This document shows, in pieces, positions 1-9,771 of a stretch of 64,000 bases of DNA (positions are counted from its first letter, which is position 1; the number at the start of each line of letters is the position of its first letter). Source of the stretch: CAVYUC01 sp963783085 (GTDB taxonomy: Bacteria; Bacteroidota; Bacteroidia; Bacteroidales; Prolixibacteraceae); NCBI GenBank assembly GCA_963783085.1, contig CAWAMJ010000008.1, forward strand, positions 372,001-436,000. Direction: 5' to 3'. Both the position numbers and the translations under genes were made by a program. The notes under the pieces are model-generated. The model saw nothing but the letters and a program-made list of their open reading frames with translations, ran no database searches and had not been told where the DNA came from.

Positions 1-2050
1 TATGAACACCGCGGGATTGATGAAATTGCGCTCATGCGGGTGCTTGTAAAATCGATTCTTTTGCAAAATAAAAGTGCCGGCGGCGGAAGTACACTAAGCC
101 AGCAAATTGCAAAAAACCTTTTCCCGCGCGTCGATTACGGGCCAATGTCGATTCCGGTGAACAAACTTCGTGAAGCCATTATTGCTTACCGGCTCGAGCG
201 GATTTATACCAAACAGGAAATCCTGGCGCTTTATTTAAATACAGTGCCATTCGCTGAAAATATTTACGGAATAGAGGTAGCTTCCGAACGGTTTTTTTCG
301 AAAAAACCATCGGAATTAAATGTTGCCGGAAGCAGCAGTTTTGGTCGGAATGTTAAAGGCAAACAACTTCTATAACCCACGAACGCATCCGGAGCGGGCT
401 AAAGACCGGCGCGACGTGGTAATTGAACAAATGGCAAAATACGATTACATTTCGGAAGCGGAGGCGGAAAAATTCAAAAACGAACCACTGAAAATAAAAT
501 ACAGGATAATTTCTTACGATCAGGGGCCGGCTCCCTATTTTCTGGAAATGCTGAAACCGGAGCTGCTTGAATGGTGTTCCACTCATACAAACGATAAAGG
601 CGAACCCTACAATTTATACACCGATGGATTAAAAATTTCTACAACAATCGACTACAATCTGCAGTATTACGCCCAACTTTCGGTAAAAGAATACATGAAA
701 AACCTGCAGAATGTTTTTAATAACCATTGGAAAAACAGGGATTTATTCGGGGAGAATCCGGATGTTTTGAAAAGCGCCATACAAAACCTGAATAATCATG
801 CAAACATCACCAATGGTAATTTCGAATCGGTAAAAAAAGAGTTTGAAAAAAATATTCATACCACATTATTTACCTGGGACGGACTGAAGGACACTACCAT
901 TTCGCGCCTCGATTCTGTCAAGCATTATGCAAAACTGTTAAACACCGGTTTTATAGCTGTCGACCCACATGCCGGCGATTTAAAAGCCTGGGTTGGAGGC
1001 ATCGATTTTCGCTTTTTTAAATACGACCACGTCACTGCACCGCGGCAAACCGGTTCAACATTTAAGCCTTTTGTATATCTCGCAGCCCTTGAGAACGGCG
1101 TGGAACCGGACGAATATTTTCCAAATGAGCAAAAAGTTTACGAGGAATACGACAACTGGTCGCCACGGAATTCGCACGATGAATACGAAGGTTATTACTC
1201 GATGAAAGGAGCGCTTGCACAATCGATAAATACCGTTTCAGTGGAAGTTTTAATGGAGGCAGGCATCGAAAACGCCATCGATATTGCACATGATTTGGGC
1301 ATTTCATCCGATCTGCCCGATTATCCTTCGCTGGCGCTGGGCGTTGCTTCCATTTCGCTGAAAGAACTGGTGGAAGCATATGCCGGAATCGTAAACGACG
1401 GAGTTCCGGTAAAAACGCATTATTTATCGGAAATAGCAGATAATGAAGGCGCTGCGCTGGAAACTTTTTCTTATGAGGCGCCGAATGAGCCGGTAGTTTC
1501 TCCGGAAAATTGCCGCGCACTGATACAAATGATGGAAGCAGTAGTTAATGGCGGAACAGGAAGGGCCATCCGTACCGTATATCATATTCCCGGTGATTTT
1601 GCCGGAAAAACCGGAACCACACAAAACAATTCCGATGGCTGGTTCATTGGTCTGACACCCGATTTGGTGGCTGGCTGCTGGGTTGGCGCCAACGATCCGC
1701 GGGTTCATTTCCGCTCTACAACTTACGGACAGGGTGCTTACATGGCGCTGCCGATCGTAGGAAAATTCTACAGTAAAACTTACAATGATTCGAAATTTGC
1801 ATCCTTGAAAAATAATCGTTTTGCGCTGCCCGGACCGGAATTGCTGGCTCAGGTAAATGTGCAGGAATACCGCGAGATGCTAACGCTGAAAGACCGGTTT
1901 TACGACCTTGTCGATATTTTCAAAAGCGAAAAGGAAGACAAAAACCTTCAGCAAAAACAAAAACCTGAGCGCGAAAGCCCGTCAAAACAACAGGATAATA
2001 AATCGCTCTGGGGCAAAATCAAAGGCATTTTTAAAAAGAAAGATAAGTAG
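1..2050 (+). CDS. Class A penicillin-binding protein (PBP1A-like), 5' end outside window, frameshifted
   Basis: This is a bifunctional peptidoglycan glycosyltransferase/transpeptidase that polymerises and cross-links murein at the outer face of the inner membrane. The frame is open from base 1 and begins inside the transglycosylase domain. The GGSTLSQQ motif is near nt 80-105, followed by the helical part with KQEILALYLN. The transpeptidase domain shows the SxxK motif (STFK, nt ~1054-1065), SxN (SIN, ~1222) and KTGTT (~1606-1620). A lysine-rich tail closes the protein. The frame breaks at about 325-330: ...SELNVA continues as EAAVLVGMLKANN only after removing one G from GCCGGAAGC. The total span is 3n+1, consistent with one extra base. 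Either a sequencing error or a true lesion is possible; the rest of both frames looks intact. Confidence 0.85.
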
Positions 2051-2177
2051 CACGTCGTTAGAACGTGGAAAAATTGATGCAAATACTCCGCAGGTTGTTT
2101 AACCACTAGCATGCCGGAAATCCCTTTGTTTCATACAATCGTAATCCTTTTGATTTTTTTGCAGTTTTTATTTTATA

Positions 2178-2221
2178 GTTTCGTTTGTTTTTGTTTACAT
2201 TGCAATCGAAAAAAAACGAAA
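2178..2221. promoter_or_regulatory. Candidate DeoR-type operator/promoter region upstream of the regulator
   Basis: Just before the regulator start lie GTTTCGTTTG (2178-2187), GTTTAC (2192-2197) and CGAAAAAAAACGAAA (2207-2221). The TTTCG/CGAAA cores match those typical of DeoR-family operators, and the same core appears as a tandem repeat directly behind the regulator gene. A role in autoregulation is inferred from position and motif only. Confidence 0.45.
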
Positions 2222-2226
2222 TAAAT

Positions 2227-2991
2227 ATGCTTGCCAACCAACGAAGGGATAAAATTCTCGAATTATTAAAGGAAGACGGTTCAGCCAAAGTAATAAAGCT
2301 GGCCAAAATTTTCAAGGTATCAGAGGTAACGGTGCGTCAGGATTTGGAAAAGCTGGAGAATGAGGGACTGGTAATCAGGGAACATGGCGGCGCTTATCTG
2401 AAAAGCGTGGAAGACTATGTCAAAAATTTTTCACTGATGAACCAGGAAAACCTGGATAAAAAACAACTGATAGGTAAGAAAGCGGCGGAACTGGTGGAAA
2501 GCGGAGACACGATTATTCTGGATTCGGGCTCCACTACCACAGAAATTGCCAGGAACCTGATTGGCCGGAAGCAGCTGACAGTGATTACCAATGCGCTGAA
2601 TATCGCGCTGATGCTCGGTGCAGAACCTGGAATCGATGTCATTATGACCGGAGGTGAATTTAAACCTCCCACCCTATCGCTGACTGGACAGAAAGCCGCT
2701 GATTTCTTCGAAGACATCCATGTTGACAAACTCTTTCTGGCAACTGCCGGTATTTCACTACGTTCAGGATTAACCTATCCCAGCCTGAGCGATATTGTGG
2801 TAAAAAAAGCAATGATTGATGTGGCCGAGACAGTTTACCTGGTGGCAGATTCTTCCAAAATCGGTAAAAATGCCTTTGCCAGTCTGGGTGCGCTCTCACT
2901 GATCGATTACATCATTACGGATGCCTCCATCGACCAAACCAACGCACAGGTATTGCGCGACCATCAGATTGAATTTATTATAGCAGAATAA
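2227..2991 (+). CDS. DeoR/GlpR family transcriptional regulator
   Basis: This 254-residue DNA-binding regulator of sugar catabolism has an N-terminal winged helix. The recognition region reads VSEVTVRQDLEKLENEGL followed by IREHGGA, the classic DeoR signature at about residues 20-60. The C-terminal DeoRC sugar-phosphate sensor domain contains DSGSTTTEIA. I chose the ATG at 2227 because MLANQRRDKILELL is the usual family start; an in-frame upstream start at 2185 lies inside the putative operator. It is the first gene of the long sugar operon and is followed 34 bp later by the first DUF1593 gene, with tandem AAACGAAA motifs in the gap. The effector is probably a phosphorylated intermediate of the pathway (inference from the family). 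Confidence 0.9.
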   Translation: MLANQRRDKILELLKEDGSAKVIKLAKIFKVSEVTVRQDLEKLENEGLVIREHGGAYLKSVEDYVKNFSLMNQENLDKKQLIGKKAAELVESGDTIILDSGSTTTEIARNLIGRKQLTVITNALNIALMLGAEPGIDVIMTGGEFKPPTLSLTGQKAADFFEDIHVDKLFLATAGISLRSGLTYPSLSDIVVKKAMIDVAETVYLVADSSKIGKNAFASLGALSLIDYIITDASIDQTNAQVLRDHQIEFIIAE

Positions 2992-3010
2992 AACGAAAGT
3001 AAACGAAACC
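2991..3010. promoter_or_regulatory. Tandem 10-bp operator-like repeat (AAACGAAAGT / AAACGAAACC)
   Basis: Two direct copies of AAACGAA(A) with an exact 10-bp period (one helical turn) lie between the DeoR stop codon and the first structural gene at 3026. DeoR-family regulators commonly bind such helically phased CGAAA repeats, and similar cores lie upstream of the regulator. Function as an operator is inferred. Confidence 0.5.
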
Positions 3011-3025
3011 TATAAATAAGAAATA

Positions 3026-4348
3026 ATGAAATATTTTTTTGCGATTGCAGCTCTTTTTCTCCAGTTAAATTTAATTGCAAATCCACCCGAAAAGAAACCA
3101 CAGGTTATTGTAATGACTGACGGCGAGGTTGATGATCAGAGCTCAATGATCCGGTTCCTGCTTTACACGTGCGATTTGAATGTGCGGGCAATTATCGAAA
3201 CCAACTCCAAATGGCAGCGTGAAGGCCATTCAAAAGAAGATTGGCTGGAAAACCTTCTTTTAGCTTACGAAGAAGTCCATCCGAATTTATTGGTACACAA
3301 TAAAAATTATCCTTCGGCTGATTATCTCCGAAGCATCAGTTTTGTTGGTGACGAAGATCCTTCTCATTTAGATACTCCGCGCTCCAATTACTACCCGGGC
3401 AAAAAGGAATACCGTGATCCCTCCGGCTGGTCCGATACACCAGGCTCTGATAAAATTATGGATATTCTTTTGGAAAACAATACAGAACCAATTTACATAC
3501 AGGCCTGGGGAGGTGGCAATACGCTTTCCCGCGCGCTTTACAAACTGAAAAAAGAGCATCCTGAAAAGTATGAACAGGCTGCAAAAAGAATAACAGCACA
3601 TTTTATTTCCTATCAGGATGGCGCAGGTACCTATATCGAACAATTGCATCCGAATGTAATAATGATAGCAGATCATGGGTTTGCCGGAACATGGAATTAC
3701 AATAGCCAGACCGACACTTATGATTTGATTGCCCGGGCAGTTAAAACAGACCATGGTTCGTTGGGGGCATTGTATCCTCAAAGTTATGTAAGCGAAGGCG
3801 ACAGTCCATCATTTTTTTATTGCCTGCCCAATGGATTAAGAAATTACGAATATCCTTCATTTGGTGGCTGGGGAGGCCGCTACGAACCAATGGAATCAAA
3901 TCCTATGGTTTTTACAGATGCCTATGATGCAGGTTCCCGGCTGCAATCGCAGGCCAGGTGGATCAGAGATGTAAACGCAGATTTTATGGCCCGGATGGAC
4001 TGGTGTGTGGCTTCAGAATTCGGTAAGGCCAATCATGCGCCGGTAATGAAAGTAAACACTGATGTTAATCTTAAAGTAAACAGTGGCGAAGCATTTGAAC
4101 TGAGTGTGGAAGGAACGGAAGATCCGGATGGTGATTTAGTTGATTACTCCTGGTGGATTTATCAGGAAGCCGGCTCGTACAAAGGCAATTTCCCGGTGCA
4201 ATACCAGGAAGGACATACATTTAAAGCCAAAGCTCCGGAGGTGGATAAAACTGAAACCATTCATATCATTGTGGAAGCTTCCGATTTTCCATCTACCGGT
4301 CCGGCGTTGAAAGCCTATCAGCGATTTATTGTAACTGTAAAACCTTAA
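3026..4348 (+). CDS. DUF1593 protein, nucleoside-hydrolase-like (Sde182 family), exported, copy 1
   Basis: The protein has 440 residues with a Sec signal peptide (MKYFFAIAALFLQLNLIA). The N-terminal two thirds resembles the inosine/uridine-preferring nucleoside-hydrolase fold. The metal-binding loop reads VMTDGEVDDQSSM near residue 30, and the later block IYIQAWGGGNTLSRAL is shared with the two paralogues at 10.4 and 11.9 kb. A C-terminal Ig-like Sde182 domain begins near residue 345 (DPDGDLVDYSWWIYQEAGSY). No function is firmly established for the family. The fold and export suggest hydrolysis of a furanoside or N-riboside outside the cytoplasm. The gene is 10 bp from the following glycoside hydrolase and belongs to the sugar operon. 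Confidence 0.85.
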   Translation: MKYFFAIAALFLQLNLIANPPEKKPQVIVMTDGEVDDQSSMIRFLLYTCDLNVRAIIETNSKWQREGHSKEDWLENLLLAYEEVHPNLLVHNKNYPSADYLRSISFVGDEDPSHLDTPRSNYYPGKKEYRDPSGWSDTPGSDKIMDILLENNTEPIYIQAWGGGNTLSRALYKLKKEHPEKYEQAAKRITAHFISYQDGAGTYIEQLHPNVIMIADHGFAGTWNYNSQTDTYDLIARAVKTDHGSLGALYPQSYVSEGDSPSFFYCLPNGLRNYEYPSFGGWGGRYEPMESNPMVFTDAYDAGSRLQSQARWIRDVNADFMARMDWCVASEFGKANHAPVMKVNTDVNLKVNSGEAFELSVEGTEDPDGDLVDYSWWIYQEAGSYKGNFPVQYQEGHTFKAKAPEVDKTETIHIIVEASDFPSTGPALKAYQRFIVTVKP

Positions 4349-4358
4349 TTTCAGCAAT

Positions 4359-5900
4359 ATGAAAAAGATTATTATCAGCCTTATTGCAGCGGCAGCTCTT
4401 TTTGCCGGTTGTAACCAAAAAACAGAAGATGCAATAATTGCACAATGGGATATATTTGAAATTGCACTGAATGGTCCCGTCGACGGTAATCCGTATATGG
4501 ATGTTGAATTAAACGCAGTTTTTGAATTGAATGACGACAAAATTACTGTTCCCGGATTTTATGACGGTAATGGAATTTACCGCATCCGATTTTCACCCGG
4601 TACTGAAGGTGAATGGTCTTACGAAACTGAAAGTAACGCGGATAAGCTATCCGGTAAAAAGGGGAAATTCAGTTGTATTCCGGCCACGGAAGAAAATCAC
4701 GGGCCATTGAAAATTGCAAACACATTTTTCCTTGAATATGTCGACGGCGAACCATTTTACAGCATTGGCACAACTGCATACCAGTGGACAAGTGTAAAAC
4801 AAAGCATTCAGGAACAAACGTTAGCCACGCTTGAAAATGCGCCTTTCAACAAAATCAGGATGTGTGTTTTTCCGAAATCATATATTTATGGCAATGAAAC
4901 GGAGCCATGGGCTTATCCTTTTAAAAGGGAAGGTAGCGAAAATGACTTCAGCCAACCCAGTTATGAATTCTTTCAAAATTTTGATTTGCGAGTAAAACAA
5001 TTGCGCGATATGGGAATTCAGGCCGATGTAATCTTATTCCATCCTTACGATAAATGGGGTTACAGCAAAATGGGAAAAGAGATGAACGAAAAGTACGTTC
5101 GGTACATGATAGCCCGGATTTCCGCATATCGAAATGTATGGTGGTCACTTGCAAATGAATGGGATGTTCCGGCAATTAAAGACAGCATCGACTGGGAAGG
5201 AATCGGACAATTGCTGCAAAATGAAGATCCGCATCACCGGTTGCGGGGAATTCATAACTGGTATGGTTCTGAAGATCATTTCTTTGATCATACCCGCCCC
5301 TGGATTACCCATGTAAGTATGCAAACATCACAGTTTTACAACGCAATCAAATGGCGCAGGCAGTACCAAAAACCGTTGCTGTTTGATGAAATGCGTTACG
5401 AAGGTGATGTTCCAAGCGGTTGGGGAAATTTGAGCGGACAGGAAATGACCAGCTATTTTTGGATGGCGGGCTTAAGCGGTGGTTATCCAATGCATGGCGA
5501 AACTCTTAAAAATGATTCTGACACCTCTGAAGTCCGCTGGTGGGCTAAAGGTGGAACACTAATGGGAGAAAGTCCGGGACGCATTGCTTTTTTTAAAAAG
5601 GTAATGGAACAGGCCCCGGTTAAAGAAATGAAACCGGAATTGCAGGATAACGGAAATCCGGAAAATTTAAACAACAATGTTTATCTGATTTCAAATCCGG
5701 GAGAATATTATCTGGCATATGTGGCCAAGGAAGCGGAAACAATAAATATTGAACTCCCTGGAAACAGCACATATCAAATGGAAGTTATTGACACCTGGAA
5801 CATGAATGTAAATACGGAAACTACAGTTGAGCCGGGAAATTTTCAATACAAAACAACTGTGCCATATACAGCCATCAGAATCTTCAAAAAAGATGAGTGA
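4359..5900 (+). CDS. DUF5060-type (beta/alpha)8 glycoside hydrolase lipoprotein
   Basis: This 513-residue protein has a lipobox (LFAGC, Cys18), so it is membrane-anchored. Residues ~28-110 form the beta-rich DUF5060 module (WDIFEIALNGP...NPYMDVELNAVF). A TIM barrel follows from about residue 125 (EYVDGEPFYSIGTTAYQW). The probable acid/base Glu267 lies in WWSLANEWD at the end of one strand, and the probable nucleophile is Glu344 (or Glu348) in LLFDEMRYEGD, a clan GH-A arrangement. The C-terminal beta domain resembles DUF5605. Related barrel proteins include the apiosidase-like DUF4038 group, but I cannot assign a substrate. The gene overlaps the downstream kinase start by 8 bp, tying the glycosidase to sugar phosphorylation. 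Confidence 0.8.
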   Translation: MKKIIISLIAAAALFAGCNQKTEDAIIAQWDIFEIALNGPVDGNPYMDVELNAVFELNDDKITVPGFYDGNGIYRIRFSPGTEGEWSYETESNADKLSGKKGKFSCIPATEENHGPLKIANTFFLEYVDGEPFYSIGTTAYQWTSVKQSIQEQTLATLENAPFNKIRMCVFPKSYIYGNETEPWAYPFKREGSENDFSQPSYEFFQNFDLRVKQLRDMGIQADVILFHPYDKWGYSKMGKEMNEKYVRYMIARISAYRNVWWSLANEWDVPAIKDSIDWEGIGQLLQNEDPHHRLRGIHNWYGSEDHFFDHTRPWITHVSMQTSQFYNAIKWRRQYQKPLLFDEMRYEGDVPSGWGNLSGQEMTSYFWMAGLSGGYPMHGETLKNDSDTSEVRWWAKGGTLMGESPGRIAFFKKVMEQAPVKEMKPELQDNGNPENLNNNVYLISNPGEYYLAYVAKEAETINIELPGNSTYQMEVIDTWNMNVNTETTVEPGNFQYKTTVPYTAIRIFKKDE

Positions 5901-7389
5901 AGAAAAAAGATATATCCTTGCAATTGACCAAAGTACATCGGCAACAAAGGTGATGTTGTTTGACAGACAGGCAAAACCAAAACACAGGGTGAGCCTGCCG
6001 CACCGGCAATTTTATCCGCAACCGGGTTTTGTGGAACATGATGCGATGGAAATTTTCAACAATGCCATGGAAGGAATGCAGAAGGTTGTCCGGGAGGCTC
6101 AAATTATAACTTCAGAAGTTGCCGGAATCGCTATTACCAATCAGCGTGAAACGACCCTGATTTGGGACAAAAGCACCGGAAAACCTGTTGCCAGTGCAGC
6201 AGTCTGGCAATGTCAGCGGGGAACAGACTTCTGTAATTTCCTGAAGAAAAACGGCTATGCAAATTCAATATTGGAGAAAACAGGGTTAATTATCGATCCC
6301 TATTTTTCTGCAAGTAAATTGCGCTGGCTGATGCAAAATGTGGACGGTTTACCGGAGAAAGCTGCTAACGGAGAATTGATGCTCGGAACGATGGATAGCT
6401 GGCTTTTATATAAACTCACCGACGGAAAAGTACATGCTACTGATTTTTCCAATGCCTGCCGCACAATGTTGTTCAATATTCATACGCTTAAATGGGATAA
6501 GGAATTAATTGAATTATTCGGATTGAATGAATCCATGTTTCCGGAGGTTAAATTCAGCGACGAAATTTTTGGATACACGAATCCTGTTGTAATTTTTGAT
6601 GAACCTCTTCCAATTTCAGGATTAACCGGCGACTCGCACGGCGCCTTTTTTGGTCAGCAGTGTTTTTCACCGGGAATGGGGAAAGCTACCTACGGCACAG
6701 GATCATCGGTAATGATGCATATCGGGAATAAGCCCCTTTCTCCCCCTGAAGGATTGGTAACTTCCATCGGTTTCGCACAGAATAAAAAAATCAATTACGT
6801 TTTTGAAGGAAATATTCACTGCACGGGCGATACCATCAACTGGTTAAAAAACGAACTGCAACTGATTCATGATGCTTCGGAAACGGAAAGTCTGGCAACG
6901 TCGGTCGACGGAAACAATGGTGTTTATCTTGTGCCTGCGTTTGTAGGATTGGGAGCGCCCTACTGGGACAATGAAGCGCGGGCAGCAATCATTGGAATGG
7001 GTCGGGACACTACAAAAGCGCATGTGGTGCGCGCAGCCCTGGAAAGTATCGCTTACCAAATCAATGACCTTGTTTCTTTAATGAAAGGAAAAGGAGAGTT
7101 TCCATTAAAAGAATTACGCGTTGATGGCGGCCCCACACGAAATAATTTCCTGATGCAGTTTCAATCTGATATTCTTAATCAAAAAGTTGTTGTTTCAGAT
7201 ATTGAAGAAAATTCAGCTTTAGGCAGTGTTTTTATGGCAGGGTTAGCATTCGGTTTCTGGAAAGATTTGGAAGATATTTCCACACTTCGTAAATCGGGTA
7301 AAACATTCGAACCTAAAATTGTTCGGGGAGAGATAACTGAATTGTACAACGGATGGAAAAGAGCAGTGGCAAAATCGCTTTTAAAATAA
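5893..7389 (+). CDS. FGGY-family carbohydrate kinase, glycerol-kinase-like
   Basis: The predicted kinase has 498 residues and transfers phosphate from ATP to a polyol or ketose in the cytoplasm. The start is ATG 5893 (MSEEKRYILAIDQSTSATK); an in-frame upstream start would overlap the previous gene by over 70 bp. Visible motifs are the first ATP-binding loop (AIDQSTSATK), ITNQRETTLIWDK, GLTGDSHGAFFGQQ, TYGTGSSVMM and DGGPTRNNFLMQFQSD, all close to GlpK. In this context, between a glycosidase and a sugar isomerase with a split transketolase downstream, the substrate is more likely a ketose from the imported sugar than glycerol. That is inference; plain glycerol or dihydroxyacetone kinase activity is not excluded by the motifs. 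Confidence 0.88.
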   Translation: MSEEKRYILAIDQSTSATKVMLFDRQAKPKHRVSLPHRQFYPQPGFVEHDAMEIFNNAMEGMQKVVREAQIITSEVAGIAITNQRETTLIWDKSTGKPVASAAVWQCQRGTDFCNFLKKNGYANSILEKTGLIIDPYFSASKLRWLMQNVDGLPEKAANGELMLGTMDSWLLYKLTDGKVHATDFSNACRTMLFNIHTLKWDKELIELFGLNESMFPEVKFSDEIFGYTNPVVIFDEPLPISGLTGDSHGAFFGQQCFSPGMGKATYGTGSSVMMHIGNKPLSPPEGLVTSIGFAQNKKINYVFEGNIHCTGDTINWLKNELQLIHDASETESLATSVDGNNGVYLVPAFVGLGAPYWDNEARAAIIGMGRDTTKAHVVRAALESIAYQINDLVSLMKGKGEFPLKELRVDGGPTRNNFLMQFQSDILNQKVVVSDIEENSALGSVFMAGLAFGFWKDLEDISTLRKSGKTFEPKIVRGEITELYNGWKRAVAKSLLK

Positions 7390-7401
7390 AAATTAAAGAC
7401 A

Positions 7402-8817
7402 ATGAATAAACTTAAAATTTCGTTCGGTGTAATCATCGCAACCCGCAATATTTTTAATGCACAACTGGCTGTTGAAGCCCGAAAGAAAGTGCTGGAGAAA
7501 TTAGACAAAATGGGATTTGAAACTGTCATTCTCCCCGGTAAGGAAACTCCTACAGGAAACATTGAGGGTTATGAAGATGCAGTTAAATGTGCCAGGTATT
7601 TTAAGCAGAACGCTAATAAAATTGACGGAATCATTGTGGTTCTCCCCAATTTTGGTGATGAACTGGGCGTGGTGAATACGATTAAAATGGCAGGGTTAAA
7701 CGTTCCTGTCCTGGTACAGGCCTGCGACGATGATAACGACAAAGTGGATGTTAAAAGCCGCCGCGATGCGTTCTGCGGAAAATTGTCAGTGTGCAACAAT
7801 CTGTATCAGTACGGCATTAAATTTACCAATACCACGTATCACACCTACAGTCTGGATGACCCGGAATTTGAAAAAGATGTATATAAATTTGCAGCAGTCT
7901 GCCGGGTAGTAAAAGGGATGAAGGGATTACGAGTCGGCGCTATCGGAACACGCCCGATTGGTTTCCAGACGATGCGTTTCAGTGAAAAAATCCTTCAGCA
8001 ACATGACATTACAATTGTACCGGTAGATATGTCAGAAATTATTGGTGCCGCTGAAAAGATTGATGAGAATGCACCGGAAGTAAAAGAAAAAGTGGAAGCT
8101 ATTCAAAATTACGGAACCTGCAATATTCTGCACAAAGGGCAAATATCCAAACAGGCCCGTTTTGGTTTGGCGGTGGAATACTGGATTAAAGATAACGACA
8201 TCGATATTTCGGCTTTGCAATGCTGGGAGTCGATTGAAAAAAATTACGGTTGTGCCGCCTGTGTTACCATGAGCATGATGGGCGAAAAACTAATGCCCTC
8301 GGCTTGTGAAGTAGATGTTGCAGGAACAATCGGCATGTATGCACTGGCGCTGGCCGCCCAAAAACCTTCGGCCCTGCTCGACTGGAACAACAACTTTGGC
8401 AAAGAGCGCAACAAAGTAGTCTGCACCCATTGCAGCAACTATCCTAAATCGTTCTTTGAAAATGAAATCGAAATCGGCAGCCTTGATATTCTGGGAACAG
8501 TTTTGGGTCAGGAAGATACGTTTGGCGCGGTAAAAGGCAAAGTGGCACCGGGAAAAATGACCTACTTCAGAATTTCGACCGACGATACAAGAGGCATCAT
8601 CAAATCCTATTTAGGTGAAGGAGATATTACTGACGACCCCTACGGAATGGATGGCGGAATTGCCGTATGCGAAATACCAAACCTCCAAAAATTGATGAGC
8701 TACATGTGCAAAAATGGTTTCGAACATCATGTTGGAATGGTACGTGGACATGTTGCCGAAATTCTGGAGGAAGCCATCGGAAATTATATGGGATGGGAAT
8801 TGTACAAACATGAATGA
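7402..8817 (+). CDS. L-fucose/L-arabinose isomerase-fold sugar isomerase
   Basis: This 471-residue cytoplasmic protein belongs to the FucI/AraA-like fold and would convert an aldose to a ketose using Mn2+. Candidate metal ligands are Glu276 (QCWESIEKNYGC), Asp305 (ACEVDVAGT) and His450 (MVRGHVAE), placed as in FucI. The N-terminal Rossmann-like half (FGVIIATRN...DGIIVVLPNFGDELG) fits the family. Length is between AraA (~500) and shorter fucose-isomerase-like proteins. It lies 12 bp after the kinase. Substrate is unknown; with the kinase and transketolase it would form an isomerase-kinase-cleavage sequence. Some members of this broad family have no tested activity, so the specific reaction is inferred. 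Confidence 0.82.
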   Translation: MNKLKISFGVIIATRNIFNAQLAVEARKKVLEKLDKMGFETVILPGKETPTGNIEGYEDAVKCARYFKQNANKIDGIIVVLPNFGDELGVVNTIKMAGLNVPVLVQACDDDNDKVDVKSRRDAFCGKLSVCNNLYQYGIKFTNTTYHTYSLDDPEFEKDVYKFAAVCRVVKGMKGLRVGAIGTRPIGFQTMRFSEKILQQHDITIVPVDMSEIIGAAEKIDENAPEVKEKVEAIQNYGTCNILHKGQISKQARFGLAVEYWIKDNDIDISALQCWESIEKNYGCAACVTMSMMGEKLMPSACEVDVAGTIGMYALALAAQKPSALLDWNNNFGKERNKVVCTHCSNYPKSFFENEIEIGSLDILGTVLGQEDTFGAVKGKVAPGKMTYFRISTDDTRGIIKSYLGEGDITDDPYGMDGGIAVCEIPNLQKLMSYMCKNGFEHHVGMVRGHVAEILEEAIGNYMGWELYKHE

Positions 8818-8822
8818 AAAAC

Positions 8823-8873
8823 CTTTGCGTCTTTGCGGGAAAATTTTTTACGCAAAGACGTAAAGACGCGAAG
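8823..8873. repeat. Hairpin copy of the TTTGCGTC / GACGCAAA repeat family
   Basis: Left arm CTTTGCGTCTTTGCG (8823-8837) pairs with CGCAAAGACGTAAAG (8851-8865) at 14 of 15 positions around an A/T-rich loop. Related sequence forms the start of the GxxExxY gene at 9772 and flanks it downstream, and a diverged hairpin lies at 13939. It sits in the 81-bp gap before the transketolase N-half. Confidence 0.8.
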
Positions 8874-8898
8874 AAAACTGAATCGATACAAATAAAAT

Positions 8899-9728
8899 AT
8901 GCAAAAATATTCTGATATAGAACTTCAGATTAAATCGGTACTGTACCGGTTGAAAATTCTGAAATATATTAAACTGGCGAAGGCCGGACATACCGGAGGA
9001 AGTCTTTCCTGTACCGACATTCTGAATGTGTTGTATAACGATGTACTGAATGTTTCACCTGAAAATTTCAGTAATAAAAACCGGGACCGTTACATTCAAA
9101 GTAAAGGACATTCAGTGGAAGCACTGTATATTGTGCTTGCAGATAAAAAGTTTTTCCCGGAGAGCGATTTGGATACACTTTGCAAAGCCGGTTCGCATTA
9201 TGTTGGACATCCCACCCGCAAAGTGAACGGAATTGAATTTAATACCGGCGCTCTTGGCCACGGTCTTTCAATAAGCGCCGGCATAGCATTGGCAGGAAAA
9301 ATGGACAAGGCGACCTACCGGGTATACACTTTAATGGGCGATGGTGAACTGGCCGAAGGCTCCAACTGGGAAGCCGCAATGATGGCAGCACATTACAAAC
9401 TGGATAATCTGGTGGCCATTCTCGACCACAATGCGTTGCAGATTACAGGCCCCAACCGGGAAGTTTGCAGTCCCTACCCCATTGATGAAAAATTCAGGGC
9501 ATTTGGCTGGAGCGTTAAGGAAACCGGGGGAAACAGCATCACCGAATTTCGAAAAACATTTACTGCAAAGTTCCTGTTGGATCAGAAAAACCAACACTCA
9601 TAATTGCAAATACGATAAAAGGGAAAGGCGTGAGTTTTATGGAGAATGAAAAAAAATGGCACCACGGAGTTCCTTCGGATGAACAATATGAAACAGCTGT
9701 AAAAGAGCGGGAATTGAAACAGAATTGA
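8899..9728 (+). CDS. Transketolase N-terminal subunit (thiamine-diphosphate half), frameshifted
   Basis: This is the ThDP- and Mg-binding half of a split transketolase, about 276 residues when corrected. The hallmark motif GDGELAEGSNWEAAMMAAHY...LDHN (residues ~150-180) binds ThDP/Mg, and the early KAGHTGGSLS and GALGHGLS motifs are present. The annotated frame ends prematurely at 9603. Reading one base out gives VPVGSEKPTLIIANTIKGKG and SFMENEKKWHHGVPSDEQY, the normal family ending, to a TGA at 9726-9728. One A appears missing in GCAAAG (9565-9570); the span is 3n+2. The partner half is 3.2 kb downstream at 12962, separated by three other genes, which is unusual because the halves are normally adjacent. 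Confidence 0.85.
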
Positions 9729-9771
9729 ACATGCTTAAATCAAAGTTTGAAAAAGTTAAAAAATAATTCTT

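Noticed and set aside
1062..1708. Minus-strand frames of 152 and 94 codons in the PBP gene
   Set aside because: Shadows of the transpeptidase domain whose catalytic motifs are on the plus strand.
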